64,000 bases of DNA from Rhodospirillales bacterium (GTDB taxonomy: Bacteria > Pseudomonadota > Alphaproteobacteria > Acetobacterales > Acetobacteraceae). Below the pieces are notes generated by a model. That model saw only the letters and a program-made list of their open reading frames with translations. It made no database searches and was not told where the DNA came from. The position numbers and the translations under genes were made by a program. Positions 28,027-40,689 of this stretch are shown here, in pieces; position 1 is the first letter of the stretch, and each line of letters opens with the position of its first letter. The stretch spans positions 1 through 64,000 of the forward strand of contig JANXSM010000109.1 of the NCBI GenBank assembly GCA_025352665.1. Direction: 5' to 3'.

Positions 28027-28057
28027 AACAGGGGCGAGCGCGATGCTCGCCCCTGTT
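28027..28057 (+). terminator. 13-bp hairpin between urtA and urtB (attenuator)
   Basis: AACAGGGGCGAGC at 28027-28039 pairs perfectly with 28045-28057 over a 5-nt loop, followed by CTTCTTC. It probably works as a partial terminator or 3' stabiliser so that urtA mRNA exceeds the downstream message. Confidence 0.7.
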
Positions 28058-28090
28058 CTTCTTCCCGCTGGCGCGTGTGACGAGGACATC

Positions 28091-29707
28091 ATGACCCACC
28101 TGCCCCGGCTGCTGCTTCTCCTCGCGCTGGGACTGGCGACCGCTGCGATCGCGACGCCTGTTTCGGCCCAGCCCGCCACCACCACCGAAGCGCCAGACCC
28201 ATTCGCGGGCCTCGCATCCGACAGTTTCGACGACGTTATCGCAGCCCTGGGCGCGCTCGCCGTCTCCGGCAATCCGCAGGCCGGCCCAACCATCGCCGCC
28301 TTACAGGCCGACTCGCTGTATTACGGACCCGACCAGGCCCTGTACATCAAGACTGACAGCGGCTACATCGACGCCCGCACCGGCAAACCCGCGACTGAAA
28401 TGGTGGAGGACGATCTCAGCCCCGTGCGCGTCAACAACGCCGTGCGCCGCGCCATGGATGCGGCCAAAGGCGGACTCGACCTGAGTTCGCCAGATCCTGC
28501 GATACGTCAGAAGGCGGCGGAGGAAGTATTCAAGTCGCGCAACCCCGAAACCATCTCGCTGCTCGACCGCGTGATCGCGCAGGAGAGCCTGCCCGGGCCG
28601 AAGGCCGTGATGCAGCAAGCTCGCGCCGCCGCGCAATTGACCGAAGGCTCCGGCAGCGATCCCGCACGCCTGGCTGACATCGCCATCTTGCGCGCGCGCG
28701 GCGACATGGAAGCAAAGTCACTGCTGGGATCGCTGCATGACAAATCGCCGGTGGTCGCTGCCGCAACCGCTGCTGCGATCGCCTCGCTGGAGCGGCTGGA
28801 ACAGATCTGGAGCCTGGCCCAGGGCGTGTTTTACGGCATGTCGCTGGGCGCCGTGTTGCTGCTGGCAGCGGCAGGCCTGGCCATCACCTTCGGCGTCATG
28901 GGCGTGATCAACATGGCGCACGGCGAAATGGTGATGATCGGCGCCTACACGACCTTCGCGGTGCAAGAGGCCATCCGCAGCTATGACCCCACACTGTTCG
29001 GCGCCAGCCTGTTCATCGCCATTCCGCTGGCGTTCCTGGTTTCGGGTGGCCTTGGCGTGGTGATCGAACGCTGCCTGATCCGCTTCCTGTATGGCCGTCC
29101 GCTGGAAACGCTGCTGGCCACCTGGGGCCTGTCGCTGGTGCTGCAGCAGGCAATCCGCTCGATGTTCGGACCATCCAACCGCGAGGTGGGAACGCCCCAG
29201 TGGATGAGCGGCGCCACGCAATGGGGCGGGCTGACGATCACCTTCAACCGGCTGTACATCATCATTTTCGCTGTCGTCGTCATTGCCGCCCTGATGATGG
29301 TGCTGCGCTACACCGCACTTGGCCTGCGCATGCGCGCGGTGACGCAGAACCGGCGCATGGCCGCCGCCATGGGCATCCGAACGCCATGGATCGACGCCAT
29401 GACCTTCGGCCTCGGCTCCGGCGTCGCGGGCATGGCCGGCGTGGCGCTGAGCCAGATCGACAACGTCTCGCCCAATCTCGGGCAAAGCTACATCATCGAC
29501 AGCTTCATGGTCGTGGTGTTCGGCGGTGTCGGCAATCTTTGGGGCACGGTGGTGAGCGCCTTGACGCTGGGCATCGTCAACAAATTCCTGGAGCCCGTGG
29601 CCGGCGCCGTGCTGGGCAAGATCGTGGTGCTGGTCGCACTCATTCTGTTCATCCAGCGCAAACCACGCGGCATGTTTCCGCTCAAGGGAAGGGCCGTCGA
29701 GCCATGA
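28091..29707 (+). CDS. urtB: Urea ABC transporter permease UrtB
   Basis: A 538-residue inner-membrane permease. The start at ATG 28091 follows GAGGAC and opens a signal-like hydrophobic segment (LLLLLALGLATAAIA). The long N-terminal periplasmic region (to about residue 240) contains alpha-helical repeats and is normal for UrtB, not a fusion artefact. The LivH-like permease follows with about 8 helices (GVMGVINMAHGEMVMIGAYTT, RMRAVTQNRRMAAAMGI). Its stop overlaps the urtC start as ATGA. Confidence 0.93.
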   Translation: MTHLPRLLLLLALGLATAAIATPVSAQPATTTEAPDPFAGLASDSFDDVIAALGALAVSGNPQAGPTIAALQADSLYYGPDQALYIKTDSGYIDARTGKPATEMVEDDLSPVRVNNAVRRAMDAAKGGLDLSSPDPAIRQKAAEEVFKSRNPETISLLDRVIAQESLPGPKAVMQQARAAAQLTEGSGSDPARLADIAILRARGDMEAKSLLGSLHDKSPVVAAATAAAIASLERLEQIWSLAQGVFYGMSLGAVLLLAAAGLAITFGVMGVINMAHGEMVMIGAYTTFAVQEAIRSYDPTLFGASLFIAIPLAFLVSGGLGVVIERCLIRFLYGRPLETLLATWGLSLVLQQAIRSMFGPSNREVGTPQWMSGATQWGGLTITFNRLYIIIFAVVVIAALMMVLRYTALGLRMRAVTQNRRMAAAMGIRTPWIDAMTFGLGSGVAGMAGVALSQIDNVSPNLGQSYIIDSFMVVVFGGVGNLWGTVVSALTLGIVNKFLEPVAGAVLGKIVVLVALILFIQRKPRGMFPLKGRAVEP

Positions 29708-30773
29708 GCCGTCTTTCCACGCGTATCTGTGTGGCACTGGTGCTCGGCAGCGCCTTGCTGATGGCTGCTCTCAATCTTTACACGAACGCCGGCTCGCCCG
29801 TGCATGTGCCAACCTATGCGGTTTCGCTGGTGGGCAAGTATTTGAGCTTCGCCATTCTGGCCTTGGCCGTCGACTTGGTCTGGGGATTTGGCGGCATCTT
29901 GTCGTTGGGGCATGCGGCGTTCTTTGCCCTCGGCGGCTACGCGATGGGCATGTATCTGATGCGCCAGATCGGCCCGCGCGGCGTCTACGGCAATGCCATC
30001 CTGCCCGATTTCATGGTGTTCCTGAATTATAAGGAACTGCCCTGGTATTGGCATGGGTTCGACAATCCGGCCTTCGCGATTGTGATGGCCATCGTCATTC
30101 CCGGTTTCCTGGCCGTGATCTTTGGCTTTCTGGCGTTTCGCAGCCGCGTCTCCGGCGTTTATTTGTCCATCATCACCCAGGCGCTCACCTACGCCTTGCT
30201 GCTCGCCTTCTTCCGCAACGACATGGGGCTCGGCGGCAACAACGGCCTGACCGACTTCAAGGAGATGTTCGGCCTGTCGCTGCAAGCCGATACCACGCGC
30301 GCCGGCTTGCTGGTCGCAACCGCGATCGCCTTGACCTTGTGCTTGCTGGTGTCTCGCTTTGTCGTCGCATCGCGCTTCGGCAAAGTGCTGATTGCCGTGC
30401 GCGACAGCGAAAGCCGCACGCGATTCCTGGGCTATCGGCCTGAGTCGTACAAACTATTCGTCTTTGTGCTGTCGGCGATCATGGCAGGCATCGGCGGCGC
30501 TTTGTATGTGCCCCAAGTCGGCATCATCAATCCGAGCGAGTTCTCACCGGCCAACTCGATCGAGGCGGTGATCTGGGTCGCCGTCGGTGGCCGCGGCACG
30601 CTGGTCGGCGCGATCCTGGGAGCGGTTCTGGTCAACGCCGGCAAGACCTATCTCACTGGCGCGTTTCCAGAAGTCTGGCTGTTCGCCTTGGGCTTTTTGT
30701 TCATCTTGGTCACGCTGCTGCTGCCGAACGGCGTGCTCGGCATGCTGCAATCTCGCGGCAAGAAAGACGCGTC

Positions 30774-30777
<4 letters not shown>
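29704..30777 (+). CDS. urtC: Urea ABC transporter permease UrtC
   Basis: A 357-residue LivM-like inner-membrane permease that pairs with UrtB. ATG 29704 overlaps the urtB stop. Conserved stretches seen are VWGFGGILSLGHAAFFALGGY, SGVYLSIITQALTYAL and the cytoplasmic loop AVRDSESRTRFLGY. The 3' end overlaps urtD by 4 bp (ATGA), showing translational coupling. Confidence 0.93.
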
Positions 30778-31520
<743 letters not shown>

Positions 31521-31523
31521 GAG

Positions 31524-32219
31524 ATGCTCGAAATCAGAAACGTGGAACTCTACTACGGTGCCGCAGTGGCTTTGCGCGGCATTACACTCGATGCCGAAAT
31601 GGGCGAAACCACGTGTATCCTCGGCCGCAACGGCGTGGGCAAGACCAGCCTGTTGCGAGCGGTCACTGGGGCCCATCCGATCAGATCGGGCTCGATCAAA
31701 TGGGAGGGCCATGAGATTTCGAAGCTGGCGATCTATGATCGCGCCAAGCGCGGCATCGCCTGGGTGCCACAGGGGCGAGATATTTTTCCGCTGCTGACGG
31801 TGCGCGAAAATCTCGAAACCGGTTTCGCCGTGTTGCCGCGCCGGCAGCGCAAACTACCCGACGAAATCTTTGAGTTGTTCCCGATCCTCAAGACCATGCT
31901 CGGCCGCCGCGGCGGTGATCTCTCGGGCGGCCAGCAGCAACAGCTCGCCATCGGCCGTGCCTTGGTGATGAAGCCTCGGCTGCTGGTGCTGGACGAGCCG
32001 ACCGAAGGCATCCAGCCGAGCATCATCAAAGACATCGGTCGCGTTATTGAACTGTTGCGCGGGCGCGGCGAGATGGCGATCGTGCTGGTGGAACAATATT
32101 TCGACTTCGCGCGCGATCTCGGGCAACGTCTGACCGTGATGGATCGGGGCAACATCGTGGTCAACAGCACCAGAGCAGATCTGAACGAAGACGATGTCCG
32201 CCGCAGGCTGTCTGTTTAG
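31524..32219 (+). CDS. urtE: Urea ABC transporter ATP-binding protein UrtE
   Basis: A 231-residue LivF-like ATPase, the second nucleotide-binding subunit of the Urt importer. Walker A is GRNGVGKTS, the signature is LSGGQQQQLAIGRAL, and Walker B is LLVLDEPTEGIQPS. EGIQPSII and the YYG-containing N-terminus fit UrtE. It is followed after 44 bp by ureD, so import and hydrolysis genes form one transcription unit. Confidence 0.94.
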   Translation: MLEIRNVELYYGAAVALRGITLDAEMGETTCILGRNGVGKTSLLRAVTGAHPIRSGSIKWEGHEISKLAIYDRAKRGIAWVPQGRDIFPLLTVRENLETGFAVLPRRQRKLPDEIFELFPILKTMLGRRGGDLSGGQQQQLAIGRALVMKPRLLVLDEPTEGIQPSIIKDIGRVIELLRGRGEMAIVLVEQYFDFARDLGQRLTVMDRGNIVVNSTRADLNEDDVRRRLSV

Positions 32220-32263
32220 GCACCGCAGCGCTTGCACCACTGCATTTGCGCAGGAGCCCGGAT

Positions 32264-33064
32264 TTGCTGACCTACCAACGCGCTCGCGGCGAACTGGTGG
32301 TCACGCTGAAATCCCGAGACGGCACGACCGTGCTGGACGATCTGCGCCAAGACGGCTGCATGAAGGCGCGATTCCCACGCCCCGTCGATTGGATGGAGGT
32401 CACCACGCTCAACGCCTCCGGCGGCGTTGCCGGCGGCGACAGGCTGTCCACGTCACTGCGCGTGCGCTCGGGCGCCCGCACCACATTCACCGCCCAGGCC
32501 GCCGAGCGGTTCTACCGCGCACTGCCAGGCGATCCACCCGCGACGGTGCGCACGCGCATCTTGGTTGAAGGTGCTGCCGAGTGGCTGCCGCAAGAAAGCA
32601 TCCTGTTCGACCGTTGCGCATTTGATCGGCGCCTCGAAGTCGATGTGGCGCCAGGCGCCTGGTTCCTCGGCCTGGAAACATTGGTCTTTGGCCGCACCGC
32701 AATGGGCGAGGTCGTGCACCACGCAAGGCTGCGCGATACCATCCGGATCCGACAAGGCGGCAGGCTGACGCTCCACGACGCGATCCGCATGGAAGGCCCG
32801 GTGGCCGAAACGATGGCACGGCCCGCCACCGGCAACGGTGCTGCCGCAATCGCCACCATCATTTTGGTGGCACCCGATGCCGCGGCTCACCTTGATCAGC
32901 TGCGCGATGCTCTCGCGGGCCACCAGGCCGGTGTCAGCGCCTGGGACGGCATGCTCGTCGCGCGCATCGTGGCGCAAGATGGGGCCTGTATTCGCGCAGC
33001 GATCGTGGCAGGATTGCCAGCATTGCGTGACGGTCGCGCGCTTCCGCGTGTGTGGAACTGCTAG
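32264..33064 (+). CDS. ureD: Urease accessory protein UreD
   Basis: A urease maturation factor that binds apo-urease and forms the UreDFG complex for nickel insertion. TTG at 32264 is preferred as start (266 residues) because AGGAG lies 7 nt before it; another in-frame TTG at 32246 has no such site. Family features are [10 protein letters not shown], the DGC followed by KARFPRP, and [12 protein letters not shown] near residue 50. It stands first among the ure genes and stops 8 bp before ureA. Confidence 0.92.
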   Translation: MLTYQRARGELVVTLKSRDGTTVLDDLRQDGCMKARFPRPVDWMEVTTLNASGGVAGGDRLSTSLRVRSGARTTFTAQAAERFYRALPGDPPATVRTRILVEGAAEWLPQESILFDRCAFDRRLEVDVAPGAWFLGLETLVFGRTAMGEVVHHARLRDTIRIRQGGRLTLHDAIRMEGPVAETMARPATGNGAAAIATIILVAPDAAAHLDQLRDALAGHQAGVSAWDGMLVARIVAQDGACIRAAIVAGLPALRDGRALPRVWNC

Positions 33065-33072
33065 AGGCAACA

Positions 33073-33375
33073 ATGAACCTGACGCCCCGCGAAAAAGACA
33101 AGCTGTTGATCTCCATGGCCGCCATGGTCGCGCGCCGCCGGCTGGAACGCGGCGTGAAGCTCAATCATCCCGAAGCCATCGCGCTGATCAGCGACTTCGT
33201 GGTGGAAGGTGCGCGTGACGGCCGCAGTGTGGCCGACCTTATGCAAGCCGGCGCCCATGTGATCACGCGCGCGCAATGCATGGAGGGCATCGCCGATATG
33301 ATCCACGACGTGCAAGTGGAAGCGACCTTTCCGGACGGCACCAAGCTGGTGACAGTCCATGACCCGATCCGCTGA
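33073..33375 (+). CDS. ureA: Urease gamma subunit
   Basis: A 100-residue structural subunit of the (UreABC)3 enzyme. ATG 33073 follows GAGG and begins [23 protein letters not shown], a nearly universal UreA start. [19 protein letters not shown] and the C-terminal PIR also match. Separate ureA and ureB genes are the usual arrangement in proteobacteria. Confidence 0.96.
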   Translation: MNLTPREKDKLLISMAAMVARRRLERGVKLNHPEAIALISDFVVEGARDGRSVADLMQAGAHVITRAQCMEGIADMIHDVQVEATFPDGTKLVTVHDPIR

Positions 33376-33385
33376 GGTGGCTGCC

Positions 33386-33693
33386 ATGATCCCAGGTGAA
33401 ATCGACACGCTGCCCGGCCACATCGAACTGAACGTGGGCCAACCACGCACCACGATAACGGTCGCCAACACCGGCGACCGACCCATTCAAGTCGGCAGCC
33501 ATTATCATTTCGCGGAAACCAATCCAGCGCTCCATTTCGATCGCGGCGCAGCCTTTGGCCAGCGACTTGATATCGCAGCTGGCACAGCGGTGCGCTTCGA
33601 ACCCGGCCAAACCCGCGAAGTCACGCTGATCCCCTACCAAGGCAGCCGCGCCGTCTACGGTTTTCGCGGCGAGATCATGGGAGACCTCGACTG

Positions 33694-33694
<1 letters not shown>
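33386..33694 (+). CDS. ureB: Urease beta subunit
   Basis: A 102-residue structural subunit. ATG 33386 gives [16 protein letters not shown], the typical UreB N-terminus. [18 protein letters not shown] and [11 protein letters not shown] are present. The stop overlaps the ureC start as TGATG. Confidence 0.96.
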
Positions 33695-35402
<1,708 letters not shown>

Positions 35403-35403
<1 letters not shown>

Positions 35404-35837
35404 TGCGCGCCAGCGAAGTTTTGGCGGCGGGCCGCTGGCCGCTGACGGACGAGGTGGACGCGGTGCTGATCGACCACGACCACCGGTTTCGCCGCCGACT
35501 GGTGCTCACCACCGTGTCGGGTCGCGAGTTGCTGCTCGACCTCGCCCGCGCCACCCGGCTCCGCCACGGTGATGGACTGCTGCTGGAAGATGGCGATGTC
35601 ATTCGCGTGGCAGCAAAATCCGAATCGTTGATGGAAATCCGAGCACCCGAACCGGCAACCCTGGTGCGGATCGCCTGGCATCTCGGCAATCGGCATCTTG
35701 AGCTGGAAATGCAACCGGATTGCCTGCGAATACGAGCGGACCACGTGATATCGGCCATGGTCGAAGGCCTCGGAGGCACGGCAACCTCGCTGCAGGCGCC
35801 GTTCAACCCTGAACCCGGCGCCTACGCGCATGGATGA
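35403..35837 (+). CDS. ureE: Urease accessory protein UreE
   Basis: A 144-residue nickel metallochaperone. The N-terminal LTTVSGRELLLDLARATRLRHGDGLLLEDG and the central HLGNRHLELEM with the metal-binding His are typical. There is no long histidine-rich C-terminal tail (the end is PGAYAHG), so nickel storage capacity should be low. The gene overlaps ureF by 8 bp. Confidence 0.92.
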
Positions 35838-36501
35838 TCTGGCTGCCAACCTGCGCCTGCTCGCCTGGTTGTCGCCGGCCTTCCCGACCGGCGGGTTCGC
35901 CTATTCGCACGGGCTGGAATGGGCGGTGGAGCAGCGCGAAATCCATGATGCCAACACGCTGTTCGCCTGGCTCGCAGACGTGCTCCGCCATGGCACCGGC
36001 CGCAGCGATGCCATCCTGTTGCGCCACGCCCACCACGCCCATGCTTGCCTGGACACGCTGGCCGAGATCACCGAATTGGCGCTGGCAACCAGTGCCAGCC
36101 GAGAGCGCCGCGCCGAAGCCGTCGGCCAAGGCAACGCCTTCGCTGCCGCGACGCGGCCCTGGAATGACACGATGCTGCGCAATCTCGCCGCCCGCGTCGG
36201 CGACATTCCCTACGCCGTGGCCGTCGGCGCCCTCGCCGGCCACGCCGGGATCGCCCAGGATTTTGCCGCGGCCGGACTGCTGCAGGCGTTCGCCGCGAAT
36301 TTGATTTCCGCCGCAGTCCGCCTGGTGCCGCTCGGCCAGACCGCCGGTCTGTCCGTGCTCGCCCGATTGGAGCCGGTGTTGGCCGCCGTCGCCACCGAAA
36401 CCCGCACCGCCACACTCGACGATCTCGGCGGCTGCTGCTTCCGCTCCGACCTCGCCGCCATGCGGCACGAAACCCAATACACAAGGTTGTTCAGATCATG
36501 A
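35830..36501 (+). CDS. ureF: Urease accessory protein UreF
   Basis: A 223-residue all-helical activator of UreG in the maturation complex. [24 protein letters not shown] is the family signature, and the C-terminus ends with [11 protein letters not shown] as usual. The stop overlaps the ureG start by 4 bp. Confidence 0.94.
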   Translation: MDDLAANLRLLAWLSPAFPTGGFAYSHGLEWAVEQREIHDANTLFAWLADVLRHGTGRSDAILLRHAHHAHACLDTLAEITELALATSASRERRAEAVGQGNAFAAATRPWNDTMLRNLAARVGDIPYAVAVGALAGHAGIAQDFAAAGLLQAFAANLISAAVRLVPLGQTAGLSVLARLEPVLAAVATETRTATLDDLGGCCFRSDLAAMRHETQYTRLFRS

Positions 36502-37127
36502 GATCGAAACACGGCCCGTTGAAAGTCGGCATCGGCGGCCCGGTCGGCACCGGCAAAACCGCACTGATGGACGCCTTGTGCCGCAGACTGCGCGATACCT
36601 ATCAGCTCGCCGCGATCACCAACGACATCTACACCAAGGAAGACAGCGAATTCCTCACCCGCGCCGGCTCCCTGCCACCGGACCGCATCATGGGCATCGA
36701 AACCGGCGGCTGTCCCCACACCGCCATCCGCGAAGACGCCAGCATCAACCTGGCCGGCATCGACGAAATGAACCGCCGTTTCCCCAACCTGGATCTGATC
36801 CTGATCGAAAGCGGCGGCGACAACCTGACAGCCACATTCAGCCCGGAACTGGCAGATCTGACCATCTACGTCATCGACGTCTCCGCCGGCGACAAAATCC
36901 CCCGCAAGGGCGGTCCAGGGATCACCCGGAGCGACCTGCTGGTGATCAACAAAATCGATCTGGCGCCCTATGTCGGCGCCAGCCTCGACGTGATGGAGCG
37001 TGATTCAAAACGAATGCGTGGCGAGCGGCCGTTCTTGTTTGCCAACATCAAAGCCGGCGTCGGTCATGCAGAGATTGCCGAATTCATAACGAAAAGCGGT
37101 GGCCTGGCGGTGGGGATATTCGGCTAA
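36498..37127 (+). CDS. ureG: Urease accessory GTPase UreG
   Basis: A 209-residue SIMIBI-class GTPase that powers nickel delivery to urease. The P-loop [16 protein letters not shown], the metal-site motif [14 protein letters not shown], the IESGGDNL switch and [13 protein letters not shown] are intact. It is the last gene of the urt-ure operon. No nickel permease gene follows; the next gene is on the other strand 27 bp away. Confidence 0.96.
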   Translation: MRSKHGPLKVGIGGPVGTGKTALMDALCRRLRDTYQLAAITNDIYTKEDSEFLTRAGSLPPDRIMGIETGGCPHTAIREDASINLAGIDEMNRRFPNLDLILIESGGDNLTATFSPELADLTIYVIDVSAGDKIPRKGGPGITRSDLLVINKIDLAPYVGASLDVMERDSKRMRGERPFLFANIKAGVGHAEIAEFITKSGGLAVGIFG

Positions 37128-37154
37128 TCCCGCCCGCGGCAATTTGGGAACCTG

Positions 37155-37400
37155 TTAACGCGCCAGCTTCTTCTGGATCGTCTGCACCAGGGTCTCGATG
37201 TTGTTGAGACCTTCGATCTCACGCGTTTCCATCTTGATACCAAAACGTGTTTCAACAGCAACTATGATGCTGATGTGATTGAAGCTGTCCCACCCATCGA
37301 TATCGGAAGCCGTCGTCTCCGGCTTCAAGACCAGATCGTCGTCGGAAAAAATCTCTCGAAAGAGGTCGGTAAGCTGGGCATAGATTTCAGCGGATTGCAT
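37155..37400 (-). CDS. Acyl carrier protein
   Basis: An 81-residue acyl carrier. The phosphopantetheine Ser is S39 in DGWDSFNHISI. ATG 37400 is chosen as start because CAAGGA lies just upstream. It is not the fatty-acid AcpP, which has a DSL motif and different neighbours. It follows the WcbI-TPR gene by 60 bp on the same strand, so it may supply an activated acyl group for polysaccharide modification. Confidence 0.85.
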   Translation of the reverse strand: MQSAEIYAQLTDLFREIFSDDDLVLKPETTASDIDGWDSFNHISIIVAVETRFGIKMETREIEGLNNIETLVQTIQKKLAR

Positions 37401-37460
37401 CGCGGGTCCTTGCTCTAGGCCTGGAGTGAGGCCGCACATTGGGTGGGCGGCAGAAGCCGG

Positions 37461-40418
37461 TCAAGCTACGGCTGGGTGGGCCGGTTGGGCCGGTTGGGCC
37501 TGGCCGTGCTTCGCCTGCATACGTGCCAGCAAGCCACGGAAGTGGCTATTATCCGGTGCCGCAAGATGCGCCTGCTGCAGCGCCCGCACGGCACCCTCGG
37601 TGTCGCCAGCAGAGTCGAGAAGCTGTGACAATTGCTCAAGGAAATGGATATTGCGCGGCTCCAGTCCTACCGCCTCGCGCACAGCCGCGGTCGCTTCGTC
37701 CAACCGCCCCTGGCGGCCCAGCATATGGCCCAGCGAATTATGAAAACCGCCATTGTCGGGTTTCAGCCGCAGCGCCATCCGAAAGCTGGCTTCAGCCTCT
37801 GCCATCTGCGCCTGTCGAACCAGCATGTAACCGAGATGGTTCTGCCAATGGGGATTGCCCGGATCGATGGCGACAGCCCGCCGCGCCGAGTCGAGTGCGG
37901 CCTCCCCTGCGTTCAGTGCCGCGAACACCTGGCTCAGACTGTATCGCGCCTCGCCATTCTCCGGCGCCAGTCCGACCGCCTCCTCAAGCTTCAGTCGCGC
38001 CACGTCGAGCTCGCCGTCGCTTTTATGCGAGCGCGCCTGCGCGATCAGGTCGCGCACCGCGTGCGGCCGGTCTGCCGGCTCGGGGTCGGCCTGCTGGGCC
38101 GGCTGCGGTGCTGCCTCGGCGACAACCTCGGACCTGCGCGCCGGGTTCAGCATATAGTTCAGCCGGGACTCAAAATGCGCATTGCCAGGCGCCGCCGCCG
38201 CGGCAGATCGCGCGGCCTCAATGGCGGCATCCACGTCGCCCCTGCGCAAAAGCAGATCGGCCAGCGAGGAATAAAAACCGGCACTGGTGGGACTGGCGGC
38301 GATGGCAGCACGAACGGCCGTCTCGGCAGCGTCAAGCGCGCCGACTGCGGCCAGCATATGCCCGAGATTATTCTGCCAGTGCGGGTTGGAGGGATCGATG
38401 GTCGCGGCCACCTGCGCCGCCACCACGGCATCCTGGGGCTTGTGCAGCTTCGCCCAGGCCTGGCTGAGCTTGTAATGCAGATCTCCATCGTTCGGCGCGA
38501 GGGCCGCCGCCTGGGCCAATGCGGTGCCGGCGGCCTCGGCATTGCCGGTCTCGTGGTGAATGGTCGCCAGCAGGGCGTGCAGCGACCCGGCCTGGGCCCC
38601 AAGCGCCAATGCCCGCTCGGCGGCTACGATCGCCTCAGGCCACCGACGCATCCAGCTCAGCAGTTGCGCCAACTGTGCCACCGGGCCCGGCGCCGTGGCA
38701 TCGATCCCCATCATCTGCCGCAGCCCCGCTTCGTCGCCGGCGAGATCCCCGGTCTGGCGGCATATATTGACCAGTCGCTCGCAGACCCGCAGGTTGCCGG
38801 GCTCGATGGTCGCCGCCGTTCGCAGCACAATGATCGCATCGGCGGAACGCTCGGCCTGAGCCAGGCACGCGGCGTATTCGCTCAGCAGCGATATGTCCTG
38901 CGGGCGTGTTGCCAGAGCCTGTTCGAGTGTCTCGATCACGCCGGGTAGATCGCCGGACAGGCGCAGGGCGTGCGCGAGTTGCGTCTCATAATCGATGTTA
39001 TCCGGTTGCGCCGTCAGCACGCGGCGCCACAGAGCGGCGGCTTCCTCCCAACGCGCCAAGCGCCCGAGTAAGGGAGCCAGGCCCGTCATGGCCCCCAGAC
39101 TCTCAGGCTCCAGCGCGAGAGCCTTGCGAAAACATGCTTCGGCCTGTTCCGGCTGGTCCGTCCGATCATGCGCATAAGCAAGTTCGACATGCGCCGCGAT
39201 CGTGTAGGGCGCCAACTTGATGGCGCCTTCGGCCAGATCCCGAGCCTCTGTCGGCCGGCCCCAGCCACGTAGCCAGTTGGCCAGCAGGGTTGCGTAATGC
39301 GGCTCCGAAGGATCGAGCGATCCGGCCATCCGAAGGCTCGTCTCGGCTTCATCGCTGCGCTTAAGATGGTTGAAAATACCCGCGAGGCTGGAATGCACGC
39401 TGGCATTGTTTGGGTCGATCGCCAGGCTCTTGCGCATTTCGGCGATGGCTGCGGCATGGTCGCCACTGCGATGCAGCGCGTTCGCAAGCGCTGCATGTCC
39501 CGCCGCCGACCGAGAGGTCATCGCCAGCCCCTCGCGCAGCGTTTCGATGGCACGGGCGATATCGTTGCCGCGTACGAGGGCGATCCCCTCCTGCAGGGCG
39601 GCATTCCACTCGTACCCCATGTAGCGACTGGCATATTCCGTGAAGGTGAAGCTGCCTTCGCTCAGGAAAGTATACCGCGTGTCGGCGTCGGCGTAACGCA
39701 GGCCAAAATGGCGTATCACCGCCGGATGCAGCGGCAATTCGTCCTTTGGGAACGGCGTGATACGCATCGCCTGCTGCATGCGCTGCGTATCGTCGGCGGA
39801 CACACCGGCCTGCTCGAAGAACTGGGTGGCGAGTGCCTTGGCGATACGGACGTTGGGATGATAGGGCGTTCGAAAAATCAGTTCGTCGCGAAAATGCTCC
39901 GCGATCACGTCGGCGATGCTGAAGCCGGTGAGTCCGTCGCGGGTGCGTTGTTTTTCAAGCGACAGTTCCAGGAGCCGATCGAGGCTCATGGTTTTGTTCA
40001 CATCCGTGTCCAGGTAGCGCGCGACCGCCTGCTCCGGATCGACTTTCCGGTTGATCATCCGGTTCAGAAACGCATCACTCGCCTCGCTGCCGTACGGCCC
40101 GCCATCGAGATACCAGGCACCGGTATTACGGGGGTGCGGCTGTCCCGCATACGGCCAGAGAAACCCAGCACTTACAACGGGCACGTGGATCCGCCGCGCC
40201 GCCGTTTCAATCCCCGCGATGTCGGCCTTCGGTTTGAAATCCTGCACCTGCTCGATCACCAGATCGGCCCGGCTGATCGCCAGCCGATCGGAATCACCGA
40301 TTTGGTCGTATGAGCGGATGTAATCAAACACGTCGCCCTCCTGCGGGGCGACATGGCGACGATACAGGTGATACAGAGCCTGGATCTGGCAGTTACCAAT
40401 AAAGGCGTAACGGGTCAT
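37461..40418 (-). CDS. WcbI-like acyltransferase domain fused to a long TPR array
   Basis: A 985-residue protein. Residues 1 to about 285 resemble WcbI of capsule biosynthesis loci (FIGNCQIQALYHLY start, DLVIEQVQDFKP, YLDTDVNKTMSLDRLLE, FRTPYHPN). WcbI has an acyltransferase-like fold that binds CoA. From about residue 290 to 970 there are roughly 19 TPR units of the type AVAIDPGNPHWQNHLGYML. The C-terminal tail is QPAQPAHP. The protein is probably cytoplasmic and handles polysaccharide acylation or assembly. The downstream acyl carrier gene supports acyl-transfer chemistry. Confidence 0.75.
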   Translation of the reverse strand: MTRYAFIGNCQIQALYHLYRRHVAPQEGDVFDYIRSYDQIGDSDRLAISRADLVIEQVQDFKPKADIAGIETAARRIHVPVVSAGFLWPYAGQPHPRNTGAWYLDGGPYGSEASDAFLNRMINRKVDPEQAVARYLDTDVNKTMSLDRLLELSLEKQRTRDGLTGFSIADVIAEHFRDELIFRTPYHPNVRIAKALATQFFEQAGVSADDTQRMQQAMRITPFPKDELPLHPAVIRHFGLRYADADTRYTFLSEGSFTFTEYASRYMGYEWNAALQEGIALVRGNDIARAIETLREGLAMTSRSAAGHAALANALHRSGDHAAAIAEMRKSLAIDPNNASVHSSLAGIFNHLKRSDEAETSLRMAGSLDPSEPHYATLLANWLRGWGRPTEARDLAEGAIKLAPYTIAAHVELAYAHDRTDQPEQAEACFRKALALEPESLGAMTGLAPLLGRLARWEEAAALWRRVLTAQPDNIDYETQLAHALRLSGDLPGVIETLEQALATRPQDISLLSEYAACLAQAERSADAIIVLRTAATIEPGNLRVCERLVNICRQTGDLAGDEAGLRQMMGIDATAPGPVAQLAQLLSWMRRWPEAIVAAERALALGAQAGSLHALLATIHHETGNAEAAGTALAQAAALAPNDGDLHYKLSQAWAKLHKPQDAVVAAQVAATIDPSNPHWQNNLGHMLAAVGALDAAETAVRAAIAASPTSAGFYSSLADLLLRRGDVDAAIEAARSAAAAAPGNAHFESRLNYMLNPARRSEVVAEAAPQPAQQADPEPADRPHAVRDLIAQARSHKSDGELDVARLKLEEAVGLAPENGEARYSLSQVFAALNAGEAALDSARRAVAIDPGNPHWQNHLGYMLVRQAQMAEAEASFRMALRLKPDNGGFHNSLGHMLGRQGRLDEATAAVREAVGLEPRNIHFLEQLSQLLDSAGDTEGAVRALQQAHLAAPDNSHFRGLLARMQAKHGQAQPAQPAHPAVA

Positions 40419-40689
40419 GGCATACGGTTTCCGTCAGCGGGCGATCGAACAAAGTCCCGGTGGGCAGGGCTCAGGATGGTGGCGAAGTGTTAACGATCGA
40501 GCACCTGCCGCGACATTCGACTTTACTGATACCGCGAAACGGCAAAGCCCACCAGATTTTCAATGCTGCATCGCACACTAGATCATGAAGCCATGCGTGA
40601 TCGAAACGCCCCCCGCTGCGGGTCCGACTGAACGCTGGACATCTGCCAGGGCTCTTGGGCAAATCGGCCATACCCTTGCTGAAGTTGCC

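Noticed and set aside
28091-28800. UrtB N-terminal region as a fusion with another protein
   Set aside because: A long periplasmic N-terminal extension is normal for UrtB proteins of this length.
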